Assembly: GCA_013399695.1 (NCBI GenBank)
Contig: VXAU01004947.1
Location: forward strand, 744,990 to 808,989
Length of the DNA: 64,000 bases
Direction: 5' to 3'
Source: Formicarius rufipectus
Taxonomy: Eukaryota > Chordata > Aves > Passeriformes > Formicariidae
Below the pieces are notes generated by a model, which searched no databases, had not been told where the DNA came from, and was given only the letters and a program-made list of their open reading frames with translations. A program made the position numbers and the translations under genes. Below, piece after piece: positions 46,801-59,530 of the stretch (positions are counted from its first letter, which is position 1; each line of letters starts with the position of its first letter).

Positions 46801-49800
46801 GCTCCCACCAGCTGCCACTGGTCAAATCACCGGGATTTTGGCAGAAAATTCTGTTCTGAGGTGGGTAAAGAAACAGGAAAACTAGACTAAAGTGGCCTGT
46901 GGTCTTTGTAAGAGATGTTATGACGCAACATTTGGGAGACAACATCAAGGTAGGGACACAGACATCCCATCCTGTCCTACGTATGTGGATATGCTCTCTC
47001 TTACCTCGAACTGGCTCTGCTACACAGTGTGTGGAGTGAGAAGGGAGGAACAGTCGAGTGAGAAAGGCTGGCATTATTGTACAAATTGCTCCTAGACCTG
47101 CTAGATGCCTGGATTGTCGTCCCAGCTGCTAGCTGAGCACGAAGTCATCTGTGCTCTCCTTCCCTAGTCAGTACCTGCCAGGGATATTTGAGAATATCAC
47201 CTGATGGCAAGTTGTTATTTTATGTACAGGGTTTATGTACTTTACTGAAAAGCAACTTTTTCATGCAAATACATGAGGCAATTGGCTGGAAAGCCTGGAG
47301 CTCAGAGATCTACATAAGATATTTATCTTGCTGATGAAGGTAATTTCTTTTCCCGATCAACACATTCTTCTTTAAGTTGTATGCTTCCTGTAATACTTCT
47401 ATCCTGGAATAAGACCAGCTGAAGAGTACTGTGATAGTTAAATATAAGCTGTATGGGGCATTTCAAACTCCTAAATACTTCTTGTAATAGGCGCTCAACT
47501 ACAGAGGAATAAAAAGAAAGGATGTCTTTCTGAATTGCTTATTGAATATGAACTGGTTTCTTGTTTCTTATTCAGGTTGACTTGAGGGGAAGATGATGAT
47601 CTTTTTCACTTGCAGGTTCATGGGTCTCAGGCTCCTTGTGCACTGAGATCTGCAGAAAGAAAAGCATCTTAAGAAAAAGTAGTTATCTGTGCACTGAGGC
47701 TTTGATACTGACCTTGACCTCTCCATTGTTAGGTGTGAGATAGTACTGTTTTGTTCAAGCACTGCTCCTTGTTTGAATTGTGTTGGAAACTGTGTGATGT
47801 TTGGCATTGATGATGAAAACTATTTCTCTTCACTGGAGTGGAATTTGTTAAATTGCCTCTGTACTAAGGCTACCTCTATAACAAGTACAGAGAGACATGT
47901 CCCTGTAGAGTGGGTCATTTGTGCCCTTGTTGTGTAGGGAAGAAGGAAGTTACATGAGTAACTCAGGTGCCTCATTTCTGGAGAAATGAATCCCACCTGA
48001 GTGTTTCTTACAGCACCAGTCACTAACTGATGAGATGAACCTCAAAGTGCTGCCACCACTATACATCATGATGGTAGAGCAGCTTCCACCCTGTTGAGCC
48101 AAGCTCAGCTTGCCAGTTTGGCCTCTACGGTGACACTGCCTGGGGCCTGAGGCAGAGAGGAGGACACAGGAAGAACATGTGGTTGACAGTGCCTCAAAGA
48201 GGAGGCTGATGGGTCAGGAGATGCAGAGCACTGAGAAGCTGAGGAGGCAGACCCTGGACAAGACTGCAGGGAGGAGGTGACGGTGAAGACTGTTGTTAAA
48301 TACCTTCTTTTGCAGTGCAGTTTCCTACGCTGAACAACAAATATCTCTCTACATCCAACCTTCTCGTCAAGATTTGTCAAATGGTAAGTGTTCAGAGGTT
48401 GCTGCAAAGAATAGGGCATTTGTTTTTTTCTCTTTGTCTGTGGCAGATAGAATGGAAAGCAACACATACCAATTGCAGTAAGTGAGATTCACGCTAGATA
48501 ATGAATAAAACTTTCTGTTGCAGAAGGAAATGAAGCAGGAAAATAGGCTGTCTGAGGAAGATGAGGCATTGGGATCACTGGAGGACTTTGAGAACAGATT
48601 AATCAAATATGTGTCTGAAGTGATAAGGCTCTAGGCGACCCTGCCTTGAGGCTCGGGAATGGATGAGGGCTTTCTAGCCTTATGATCTGCTTTCTGAGAT
48701 GTTTCTACTACAGACATGTGTGTTGGCATAAACATGACAATGTGTTTGTCAGACTGTTAGACCACTGCGAGTGCAGTCAGCCTAACAAATATGAGTTTAA
48801 TGCTTCACATTTAATAGGAGCTGATTTCCTAAAATGAAGCAAGGGATTGAGGAATCTGTTTAGGAAGCCTATTCTAAAAGATCTGAGTGTAACACTTGCT
48901 GCTTCTAATATTGCAGACTGGATCATGCAGCACTACACTTTTTAAATAACTGAGTGGAGACAGGGATTGGTTATTTTTCAAGTGTGGGACTTGAATGGTG
49001 TAAGACAGGCCTGTGTGAATTACAGCATCTTCCTGACACTGCTGGTGCATGATGCTCCTTCACCACATGCTCCCTGTGCTTCCCTTCCTGGCTCTCCCTC
49101 TCTCATCAGACTTTTGAACAGAGCCTCAGGTGACATGTCCCTTACAGGAGCCACCTGGACCAAAGCTGTGTCCCAGGTGGTCAGCTGGCTGTGCAAAGGC
49201 CATTGCCAGTGTCCAGTCAGTTTCCACCAACTCATCATCTGCTTCCCACATTCTCCCAGGATGTGTGAAATGCCCAGTTTGGTCATGGTGACCTAGGGAG
49301 CCTCCTTGGCTCTGTCTGGTTTTGTAGTTAGTACCAGATAGCCTTTGGCCACTAAAATATATGCTTGACAGCATCAGCTTGGGGGATGACAACACAGTTG
49401 GTCTCCCAGTGAACACTGTGATTCCTGGGACAGCAGATATGCTGGTAAAATTGGCAAGTGTCATCATCATTACACCCTAGGTGTCAGTATAGGCACATGT
49501 GTTGGAGGAAGAACAAGGCTCCGAAGTATGCCAGCATTGTATCTGCAAATGATTTTCTTGTGTGTGAATTGTGGCAGTGACTGGTGGGACCTCAGTCTAA
49601 GAAAAAATTGTGATTGCAATAACCACTGCTTCACTTTGAGGGATGGCCAGTCAACATAGTTTACCTGTGAGGGGGTGATAAGGCCTGGGCTAGGACGGTG
49701 AAATGACCTGGAGAGGCAGCAGACTACAATATGACTTGTAGGCTTCTGTGGTAAGGATGGATGCCATGAACTTGCTGATAGTCAGCTCCTAACATGGGGC

Positions 49801-49946
49801 AGGGGGAATAGGATACTGATGTGACCAGCTTTCAGAATTTGTGTCTGTATAAAGACTGAGAGCCGGACATTGGTCAGCTGTCACTACAAAGCTGGTGGCT
49901 GCTCTGCTCTGCGCCCAGAACTAAGAAGATCCACATCCTCAAATCA
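43841..49946. other. Intergenic, no confirmed gene
   Basis: Mostly ordinary noncoding sequence. Overlapping opposite-strand frames of about 110 codons at 48967-49470 show no domain. An exon-like frame at 48524-48634 is described under findings and is not called as a gene. Confidence 0.55.
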
Positions 49947-50330
49947 AAGAATCATAGAATACGCTGAGTTGGAAGAGACCCATCAGGACCATTGAGTCCA
50001 AATCCTGGCCCTGCACAGGACACCTCAAGGATCACACCATGTGCCTGAGAGCATTGTCCAAATATTTCTTGAACTCTGTCAGGCTTGGTGCCGTGATGAC
50101 TTCCTGGGGGAGCCCGTTCTGGTGCTCGACTACTGTTTGAATTAAAAACTTTTTCTCACTATCCAACCTAAACCTCCCCCAGCTCAGCTTCATGCTATTT
50201 CCTTGAATCCTGTCACTGGCCATGTGAGTGAAGAGATTGGTACCTGCCCCACCTCTTCCCCGCATGAGAGTGTTGAGGATCACAATGAGGTCTCCCCTCA
50301 GTCTCCTCTTCTCCAGGCTTAACAAACCAT
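49947..50330 (-). mobile_element. CR1 LINE 3' end, antisense (best preserved copy)
   Basis: It starts AGAATCATAGAATACGCTGA, the antisense terminal octamer repeats. It continues GAGTTGGAAGAGACCCATC, AGGATCACACCATGTGCCTG, CTTGAACTCTGTCAGGCTTG and ends near GTCTCCCCTCAGTCTCCTCT and CTCCAGGCTTAACAAACC. It is the least diverged CR1 in the window and is 5'-truncated at about 380 bp. Confidence 0.93.
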
Positions 50331-53300
50331 GAGTGGCCTAGAACTCTCCGGAACCAGAAGTACAAGGTAGTCCCAACAGGGTGTTTATGTCGTGTTCATA
50401 ATGGTCAAGACATGACCAGGTCAGAAGTACAACTGATGGCCACAGTTCTTGCAGTGGACTATGCTTCTGGTGTGTGAAAGGCTGCCTGGCATGGTGCTGG
50501 TGCTAAGATAATCCAGTGATATCTGAAGTACAGACGACAGAGAGCATTGTGGCATGTCCTCATATGCTTGGGGTGTGCAAAGATCACCTGCTACTTTTGC
50601 CTCCCTTCTTGAGTGTGTGTAGGAGGACGACACAGCAAGATCAAGAGCCTGCTAGTTGGCGGGAGCCTCTGACTGGAGATGAGACAAGGATGGAACCTAG
50701 TTGGAGTGTTAAAACTGCCCGTGGAGTAGCTCCTGTGACTGATATTACCCTGTTTGTCCAGAACAGTGAAGCCATGGACCTGGAGACTAATCCCTGAACC
50801 ATGCTGCTCCACAAAGTGCTGGTGCTTCTCTCTTCTGCAGCTGAGCAAACCAGGCTGCCCTGGAGAGCAGCTGTCGAGGCTGCAACACGATGAATTCATG
50901 GCTATTGTCAAGACAAGGAGCTTCCACCATGTTTGCATTTCTTGTCTCTGCCTTTAGACCAAAGGATGTTTTTATACAGTTTGTTAGCAAATATTTCAAC
51001 AACACAGATAAATTATCAGTTAAAAAAGAACATTCTCAATAAAAACTGTTAACACAACAACATGTAGCACATGAACTTGTGAGTACAGAAGCTGTTCTGT
51101 CTTACTTGCAACAATTAGTTTTAAGCGTTTTCTTTTTTCTTTTCTTTTTGTGCAGAAACTTATTCTTATCTCCAGATTTTGCTTGGAATTAGTTGACCCA
51201 TAAGACTGGCTTTGTTTGCATCCCTTTTCTCTGGCATGCTCATGTCTTTACTACAAAAAGGTGGCTATTTCGTTCATCTGAACATATTTTTTCACCTTTA
51301 TTTCCTTGGGTAGCTTTGCTGTTTTCAGCACCTTGATGATCTACACATGACTAACTTGAAAAAGTACAGTAGAAAATACTTTTATGTGATTCAAAGAAAG
51401 ACTAAAGCAAGTGCTTAGTGGGAAAAAGAAAAAAACCCCAACCTATCTCTACCTGGAAAAAAGGCTATTCACAGAGAGTGTGGGGTTTTTTTTAAAGACC
51501 TTATTTTTAAAGGGTCAGAGTAGAAAACTTATTTTTGCATGACCATGCTTCAGGATTCAAGCGTGTATGTGTAGCTGCCTGCAGGAGTCCAAGCTCACAT
51601 TGGAGCCATTGAAAATCTAGGGTCTAACTGGGTTGCCTGCAGGTAGACATCTAGTGGTACCTGAGGTGTCCTAAAGTACCCTGCTGTTGCTTTGCAAAGG
51701 TACAGATCTGTGAGACCTGTGTCATGCCTGGGTGCAGGTGCCTGCTCCAGGGTGAAGTGAATCACAACCCCTTCCTCCAAGGGCAGCGTTGGATACATCT
51801 CTCTTGGCTCTAGTGGGAGCAGACAAACCCTGCATGCATATAGGTGCTTCTATACATTTGCATTTGTATATCTTCATATACAGCCATATCCTGTCCCATC
51901 TGTCTCCAGACACTCTCTCATATTCCTCTTGTGCTCCCAATCTCAACCTCCTTAGGCTGGGGATAGGATGGAGCCTTTACCATTTGGTATTTCACTACAT
52001 TTTGTATCTGCTGATGAAGAGCAACTGAGATCTACACTATCTTCTTTTTAAGCAGAGGGTTAAGTGAAATAATCTGAACCTTCATGTTTGTCTGTAGAAA
52101 ACAAAGTGTTCATGAATTTGGCACGAGAAAGATTTGAATGCCCAGAAAGCCAAGTACTACATTTCCTGTACTAGCAAGAAAATGAGTTTCATATAAGGCA
52201 TAATGTAGCAATTACATTGGCAGGAATTAGAAAAGGAAGTGGCAAAGCTGCTTTAGAGTCAATTAGAGGTCTTACAGCTATGGAAGATTTTGACTTTTGC
52301 ATTTAATTTATAGGGCTCCTCAAGATGCTTACTTGTCAATCACCATATATAAAATGTTAGATAGATTAAAAATAGATAGAATAAAAATATATTAAAAATA
52401 TATCAAAAATAAGATTTAAAAATATTAAAAATGAAATTGTGGGTTGCCAGAAGAAAAGGAAAGACTTATGTGAAGAACTGTGTGACTCGCAGACCTGATG
52501 AGCTGTGGATATAAAGTGTGTACTAAGTTGGTTAAAAGCCAGAAAACTACCTTAGGAAAGTATTCAGTGTAAAGTAACAGAGAACATTAGAGAACAGAGG
52601 CAATTTATCAACCTAAGTGAAAGGCTATGGGAACAGATTCATCTCTAGAACACCCCTGGCTGTTTCCTTCTATTTATCTCAAAATGCCCTTTAAAAATAT
52701 TGATTTTCTGCTGCTTTCAATGAACACTTTACATGGGATATGTTTGACTTTTAGGCTTGTACATGTTAATTTTTGGTAGCATTTTGGTAAATTACATATC
52801 TAACAAATTACGCTTTAAGCCTCTTTGTGAAATAAACCCCCCTAATAAACAGAACTTACTAGTTAACTTAATAAGCAGTAGCTTTCCTTTTCCAGCCCAA
52901 ACTCCCCTCAAGGTACTGTAGCTCTGACACAGGCACTTGTAGGCACCACAAAGCAAGCCAGGTATTAGGAGTGTTTCTGAAGGTAGGCTGTCTCATGGCC
53001 ATCCTGGGAAATGGAAATTTCAGGCATGGGTGATGGGTATGCAGCTGCTGCCTTCCTGCTGCCTGCCCTGGTGCAGGGCAGTGACATCCACGACACTGAT
53101 GTGCTCTGGGGGCTGATAGCTATGCTTTTGAACCCACCGGGGTGCGCTGGGTTTTAATAAAAAATACGTACTATCATTTGCAATGGGGAATACGAAGACA
53201 AGCTCAGTGTAAGTGTATTTTCTCTAGCTTATAGCACATGAGAGAGCAGGATCCACAGACCTGTATCCAGCTTTCTTGGGATACCCAGTCCTATGTCAAA

Positions 53301-53944
53301 GTCCATTGCAGCTGCATGAATGAGGAACAGTGTTTGTCTGGCAGGAGGTTAACTTCCACTCTGTTTTCCCTGCAACGTATCATCTCCACCCTGCAATCAC
53401 ACTCCTCTGAAGAGGAAGACAACATTCAACAACTGTGAATTAAATCCAGACTTGAGCTGTGTCAAGTGTTCAAGCAGAGCATCTCTGACAAGTGCAGTGG
53501 GGGTGGCAGTGCAGTGCATGTCTGCTCCCTGACAGCCTAATATCAGGGCTGGGGCTGGGGTTGGGCAGCCCTCCCTTGTTTTTGGTACTAGGGGTCTGTG
53601 TGGGGGCGTGAAATTCCCTCTGCCTCCAGCTGCTGGCCTGCCAAGGAGGCAAGACATCTTATTATGAAGGTAATCCTTTTAGCTCAGATGACAGCAGCCT
53701 GTCATTTCCATGCTGCTGATGGTAGTTCTGTCCCTAATGGTGCACATATACATGTAAAAACATAATACATTTCACTTGTTACTTCTTCAGCTTGCTTAGC
53801 TTTTTCCTTGTCATGGTGACAGAAGGGTTGATCTCAGCATGCCACAAAGTGCAGAATGCTCTTGCAGAGATGCAGAATTGCTGAGAAATACAGTGAGAAC
53901 ATAAAAGGACAAATTAGGAGGGCACATAAACCCTCATCCTGAGT
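50331..53944. other. Intergenic, no gene seen
   Basis: It includes an AT-rich low-complexity block (52360-52440). Several frames of 70-115 codons overlap each other on opposite strands at 50.5-51.0 kb without recognisable domains. Confidence 0.55.
52360..52440. repeat. AT-rich low-complexity block
   Basis: Repeated ATAGAT, AAAATATATT and AAAAATATTAAAAATG words with almost no G or C. Confidence 0.9.
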
Positions 53945-54771
53945 TGTTAGGCTCCAGTTATTAAAATTATTAGAAATGCCTCTGCCTGAATTAAGGTGCA
54001 AACAAGACCATATGCCAAGGTCAATAGTATAGATTTTATTTAATGGTAAATGTGAGGAAGAGAAGGAGAGATAGAAAGATATAGGGAAGAAAAAAAAAAA
54101 AAAGGAGGAGGCAGGGGAAGAAAGAGAGTTACACAGGGAGATTAAGTAGAAAATATGTCACTACTCTGTGTAAACAAGGGACATCGTGTTGGTCTCATTC
54201 TTCTAGTCTTCTTGGTGGTGAGGGTCCCACAAAACATAGAGTCCAATAGATTAATATACATTCAGGAGAAGCTCCCCTGACAGGGGTGTGAGAAGTGTTG
54301 ACAGACTCTGGATTTGTTGCCCCGCTTGGATCACATGTAGTCCTCTGGTGGTGGAAGGCCTCAGAAATGAGTGGGAGGGGAGGGCTTTGAGGGTCTTTGA
54401 TGGTTTATGACCCCTTCTCAGCTGTCTCTCATGTAAACGTCCTGTGTGTACGGGGTCATCCCAGAGGATGGGCGGGGTTACTCCTTGGGTTTGATGTGGA
54501 GGGATTTAATCATGCACTCAAAACTCTTCTCCCCTGCCACACATGGAGCTCAGCCAGGGCAGATTCCCTGAGCCTTGATTCCTTCTGCCCAGACCTGAGA
54601 TGATTAGGCAGTAGTCTTATCTCTAGTTCCCCTTCATAGTCCAAATTCCAGTCAAGAACCATGTTGGGGAAGAGGGGAGCTTTGATGGTCATGGACAGGC
54701 AGTTGCTACCTTGCAGTTAGACAAAACATTTGACAATGTTTATGACATTAAAAACATTTCAGTCCATCACA
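53945..54771 (-). mobile_element. Solo ERV LTR, copy 2
   Basis: The plus strand runs TGTTAGGCTCC to ...GTCCATCACA (827 bp). It shares the order and much of the sequence of copy 1: CATATGCCAA, TCAATAGTAT, TTTATTTAATGG, GGTTTATGACCCCTTCTCAG, CTGAGATGATTAG, TTTGACAATGTTTA. The AATAAA (complement of 54035-54040) lies about 90 bp from the minus-strand 3' end, as in copy 1. Flanks TGAGT and GGGTA do not match as a 5 bp duplication (GAGT/GGGT is an imperfect 4 bp match). It is solo, with no internal ERV sequence next to it. Confidence 0.85.
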
Positions 54772-57700
54772 GGGTATGCTCTCCCTCTGCTGGTGTCTAA
54801 CATCCTGCTTCTCATGCTTGCTGTGGCTTTTGGTTAATAGATAGAGAAAAGCACATTCTAACTTCTGTGCTGCTGCTAAAGACAAACTGATCCACTGGAT
54901 TGAAGGTAATGGTTCACATTAAAATATTAGTCCAACAGGATTATGGGGGAGTGTATGGAAGAGGAGGAAAACAGAGAACCAGGACACTGTCACTCCGCTA
55001 AAGTAATCAGTGTTCAGACATTATTGACAGATTATAAGTGAAGTTTTCAGACAGCCTTCAAAAATAGCTCCAAATTTTGCACAATTGATTCCAAGGTACT
55101 TGGTGGTAATAGGTCTGCCACTGACTTGTTTGACTTTATACCGGGTTCCAAAATTTTATAGGTGTACAATATATAAAACATAAACATGATGAACAAACAT
55201 ATCACCACACTCCAGAACTTCTCAAGACTGTCCTCTTGAAACTACTTTCCTTTAGAAGATACCCTACATCCTGTTTCTTCAATTTAGAAATAATTATAAT
55301 CTCCAGAGGGAGTACAACTGGCCCAGAGGACCTCCATCCTTTGTGTGCTGTTAGTCATTACCATTCACTTGGGGTGTCAATGTCAGGCTGTTGTCCCAAA
55401 TGCAGGCTTGTTACCCAGTGTGCAGCACCAGCTCACACATTGTGGCGAGGTATTTCAATTGCTTATTCTATTTTGTGCAAAGTAGGACGCTAGGTGGTAA
55501 CTCAGAAAAGGCTGGCTGGCTCCCCTATCATCAAAACTCTATTCTACTTACACATTTTAATAAGCAAAGGCACCAGCATTCATTCCTTACAGATTACATA
55601 ACTTTTTTATGAATTGATTCTCAAATCCCTATTTGCTGGTTATATCTCTTGCCTCTCATGCTTGTTATCCTGCATGCACAGTTTCCTCTTCCATTTGAGT
55701 CTGGGGTCCACTTTGAGTAGGTGGTCAGAGAGTTGGTGGTTGCAATCTCCCACTGTCAGAAATACCTTTCCCCATTACTTCTCAGTTCTGCTGACTCCAT
55801 TCCTGGTAGCTACCATCCAGACAGCCCATTCATCTTTGGATTGCCTTTCCTTTTCCTTAAAACAAAAGATTAGCCAAACATGCCATTTTCACAGTTCAGT
55901 TGCTTAATCATAACTGTGCAGCTATAGCTACTTGAAAAAAATGGTGACGTTTGATTCAGATCTTGAGGAGTGCAAATCTTGAGGGACTTGATATCAAGAC
56001 AGTTGGATTTAGGTGTCAATGACCCACTGCGCTGACTACATCAGGATCCATCAATAGTGACTGATTTTCCAAAGAGCGAGAGGAAAATCAACAATCACAG
56101 ACATGGAAGGAGGTGAGAGGATGTCAAATAGCCAGGAGAGTCAGTGGGAGCTGCTCAGTGCTCTCTGTGCCCCATGAGCTCTCTTGTCCTCTCATATGCC
56201 TGACTGTTGCTCAGTGCCATGGCTGCTTGTGGTGGTTGCCACAAAACACATTTAAGGGTGAACCAAGCTGTCAGCTGTGACAAAAACTCCCTTATTCCAT
56301 ACTTGTTCATGTCTACAGGGTGAGGAGAAGCACAGACATCAGTTTGTGGTTGCTCTGGGGCTGCAGTGATACTAGTTTGTGGTACCCCAGCCTTGGGGGG
56401 AAAAAGGGCATTTGGTTTCTTCCATTGTGTTTACTCAGCTGATCAAGCCGAGCACAAAGCTGAGAAGCTGCTGCCACCTCAACAGGCTCTCACCTCAACT
56501 GGTAAGGCCGTGGTAATGGTCTTTTTTGTGGACATTTGTGTCCCTTCCCATGGTTTTGTCAAGACAACCTGTCAGTTGTCTCGGTGATAAGCACTGGCTG
56601 TCCTTCTTTGTGTGGGAGCTAGGTTTGGTCTCAGTAACAGGTATCCACTGTCAGTGCCTGTCAGCCTGAAGAGTCACTGCAGTGTCTGTAGGACAGACAT
56701 GGCTTGTTTCCAGGCAGGATTGGTGGAAGTGGAGGATGACAGTGCTTTCTTTTACAGTGGGTTTGAATCTTCTGCTGGGTAGTGTTTTGATATGTAGAAT
56801 GTCAGAACTTCTTAGGCTGCTTTAAGGAATGGCAAGGCTTAGAAACTGTGCTTGGTGTGACTGTTTTACCCCTTGAGTTGGTCTGGTATTGCCCTGGGGA
56901 TATGTGCATCCCTGCTATATAAAGAAGAGTTTGGCAGTGGAAGACAGGCCAGCTGATCAAAGCAAAGACAACCCCTGTGACACGGGCTGATGTGTTCTTT
57001 CTACATAAAATGGGGTACTGCTGGTCAGGATGCTGCAGCTCAAGCTTTACAGAGGCTGACACACGAGCACAACATTGAAGGACAATGCTCAGCCCCAGTT
57101 GCTGTTTGCCTTGCTGTAATGTGCCATAAGGGCTTCATGAATGTAGCAGGGATGTGGCAGCATGTGGTCAGTCCAGACAGGTCTGCTGTCCTGGGGGTCT
57201 CTGCTGGAGTTCTGAGTGAAGCTGCTGGTGTGGAGCAGGCTTGATGTGCTGGGCCATGTTGCAGGGAGATGGACAGTGGCTGCCTTGGGGACTGTGCCTT
57301 GCTCAGAGGTGATCAGAGTGCGGTGATTATGCTGGAAGCTTGTTTGCAGTGTCACCTGTCCAGGGCCTGCTGGTTCGATGGGGTTGCGTGACACAACTCT
57401 GGCCACTTACTTGCACTTGCTTAGTGCACACCCCAGGTGGAGGAGTGGTCCTGTCCTTCACACCCCTCATTTTCATTTGGTCAGAGGTGCCCTGAGTCCC
57501 CTGGTCGAAGGTGGAAGCTGCATTTTGGCTGGGGGCAAGCTGGGCTCTGAGGGAGAGAGGTGGCAGTGGCGACACCATGTCCACAGTGCTTAGGGTAAGA
57601 CAAGGCATGGTCTCTGCCAGCCACGCAGCTCCTGGTCTCAATCCCCTTCCTGCCCATGGGCTCTGCATACATGCTAGAAAGGGTACACTCTCCTACCAAT

Positions 57701-59457
57701 CTTAATTAAAACCACAGATAACCTGCCCTTGAGCAAGTAGCAAAACTACTGTAGGGAAAAATTAAAGGATTTTGATCTGTGACTTGAGCGTATATGAAAG
57801 CATCAGACCAAGACAACCATGCTTAATTTTACAATCCTAGATTAACTTTCATGACCTAATTGAATTAATTTATTCTTTCTGCCTGCTTCAAAATGACTGT
57901 CCAGTCATAATACTAACTTGTTCTGAAATTGCAAAAATAAGAGAGTATTTTCTTGTTACACTAAATTTAAAAAGTGATTCTTTTTATTTCTCATATGCAG
58001 ACTTAGCAATAGAAAAATGAGGAACTGCACTGAAATATGTATGAATAAAACTCTAGCTGATAGACTCTTGTAGTGGCCAATTAAAACTTGTCAAGCTGGA
58101 GGTGTTAGCCTCATTTTTATTTATTTAAGAAATAAGCTTCTTGAGGCTTATCCCAGCACCCTAGCAACTTGACAGGCTGTTCCTTCTATAAAGGACTGGG
58201 ATATTATGTCTAGTGGCATTTGAAAAGTGAAAACCATTTGTGTGGAACTTTCTATTCCCCTGAAAAGGATGTTGTAGAAAGCTTTGGAGAGAAAACAATT
58301 TTTTATTGTAAAATCCACTCAAAGGTCACTCTGCATGTTGCAGGTAGTTCAGGTGTGCACCTCTCATGTTTTGCTTCTTAGTGCTCCTTTAAAATTAGTA
58401 TTCAGAAGCTGAGTAGTTTCAAATTACGTGCAAAACAACAATTTGTAAAGGAATAGACATCCTGTCCCCCCTCTTCACAGAAGTTATGTTTTGTTTCTTA
58501 ATTGACAAAACACGAGTCTTTTATAAAGTGTAGTTGCATAGAGACTGTGCTTTATGCCTCACCTCATAGAAATGTGTGCCATTTGCAGTCATGTGGTGTA
58601 CAGAATGAGTACAGGAGGTGTAGTACTTCAGAAGATTTGAGTACCTCAATGACATGGGAACTTGCACCAGATAGAAATGAGGCTTGGAATTTGTCATGCA
58701 GGAAATTAACCCATGAAAACGTCAGAAAGCTGATCTATATGCTAATGTGTTTTAAGAAAGCAGTGCAAAGAGCTGGAAGAGTGTGAAATATGAGGCGTGG
58801 TGGGAGGAGTGGAGTGGTACAGAGGGGCATTTCCAGCACCGCATCTGGGAATCTCAACAATTAGAGCTGTGACTCTAATTGTTACTGATAGAAGCCCCAC
58901 AGGAGAGGAGAGGGAATTATTGAAAGGTATCTTCAAAAATTGTGACACAAGAGAAGAAATTGTGGCTTAATACACACCATCTTTTCATTTGGAAAAATCT
59001 CAATGCACATTAGAAATCTGATTTGCAGGAAAACTGCAACAAAACTGAAGCTGAGTCTGTGCAGAGCAGTGCCATGGAACAGAGACTGATTTCCTAAAAT
59101 CAAGAGCAGAGTGATGCTTTGGAAATGTGTATCAACACAGCACAAAGGTGGCCTTGCTTCTTCTACAGGTTACTAGCTGCTGCTGTGATGCTGAGGAAGG
59201 CTGCAAAGGAAATTAAGGAGAGAGGGATAAGAAACAGGGAGAGAAAATTAATGCACAGGATCACAGACCAGGAAATAGTGAGATGAAGAGGAAAGAAAAG
59301 TGATAAAGGAAAAAAGTAGAAATTAATCTTTCTCCCTCAGGTCTTTGAGAAGAGATTCATATAATTTTCTAAGTTTTTTTTTCCCCCCACAGCTCATTCA
59401 TGGTTACATTTTCTTTTTGCATCAGCAACATCAAAAGTTTATATTTAAGGCCTGATT
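54772..59457. other. Intergenic, no gene seen
   Basis: Short frames only. The 56.2-57.7 kb part is G- and TG-rich on the plus strand with several overlapping 70-113 codon frames, but none carries a recognisable domain. A perfect hairpin lies at 58856-58883. Confidence 0.55.
58856..58883. repeat. Perfect 11 bp inverted repeat with 6 nt loop
   Basis: AACAATTAGAG and CTCTAATTGTT flank the loop CTGTGA. The stem does not extend outward, so it is too short for a canonical microRNA precursor. Confidence 0.9.
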
Positions 59458-59530
59458 CATAGAAGCATAGAAATTAGTTGAGTGGGAAGGAGTAATTTAA
59501 TCATGTAACATCATCTACATGTGATCACCA
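59458..59530 (-). mobile_element. Possible old CR1 3' end, antisense
   Basis: TTCATAGAAGCATAGAAATTAGTTG followed by a GGGAAGGAG segment and later CATCATCTACATG resembles a decayed antisense CR1 terminus. It is short and weak. Confidence 0.35.

Noticed and set aside
48967..49470. Two overlapping 109- and 114-codon frames on opposite strands
   Set aside because: Opposite-strand overlap over the same bases with no domain or splice context. It is probably a GC-balanced stretch with few stops by chance.
40724..54771. A single large provirus with LTRs at 40.7 and 54.0 kb
   Set aside because: Copy 1 has its own 5 bp duplication, no gag/pol/env was recognised between the copies, and CR1 fragments fill the interval.
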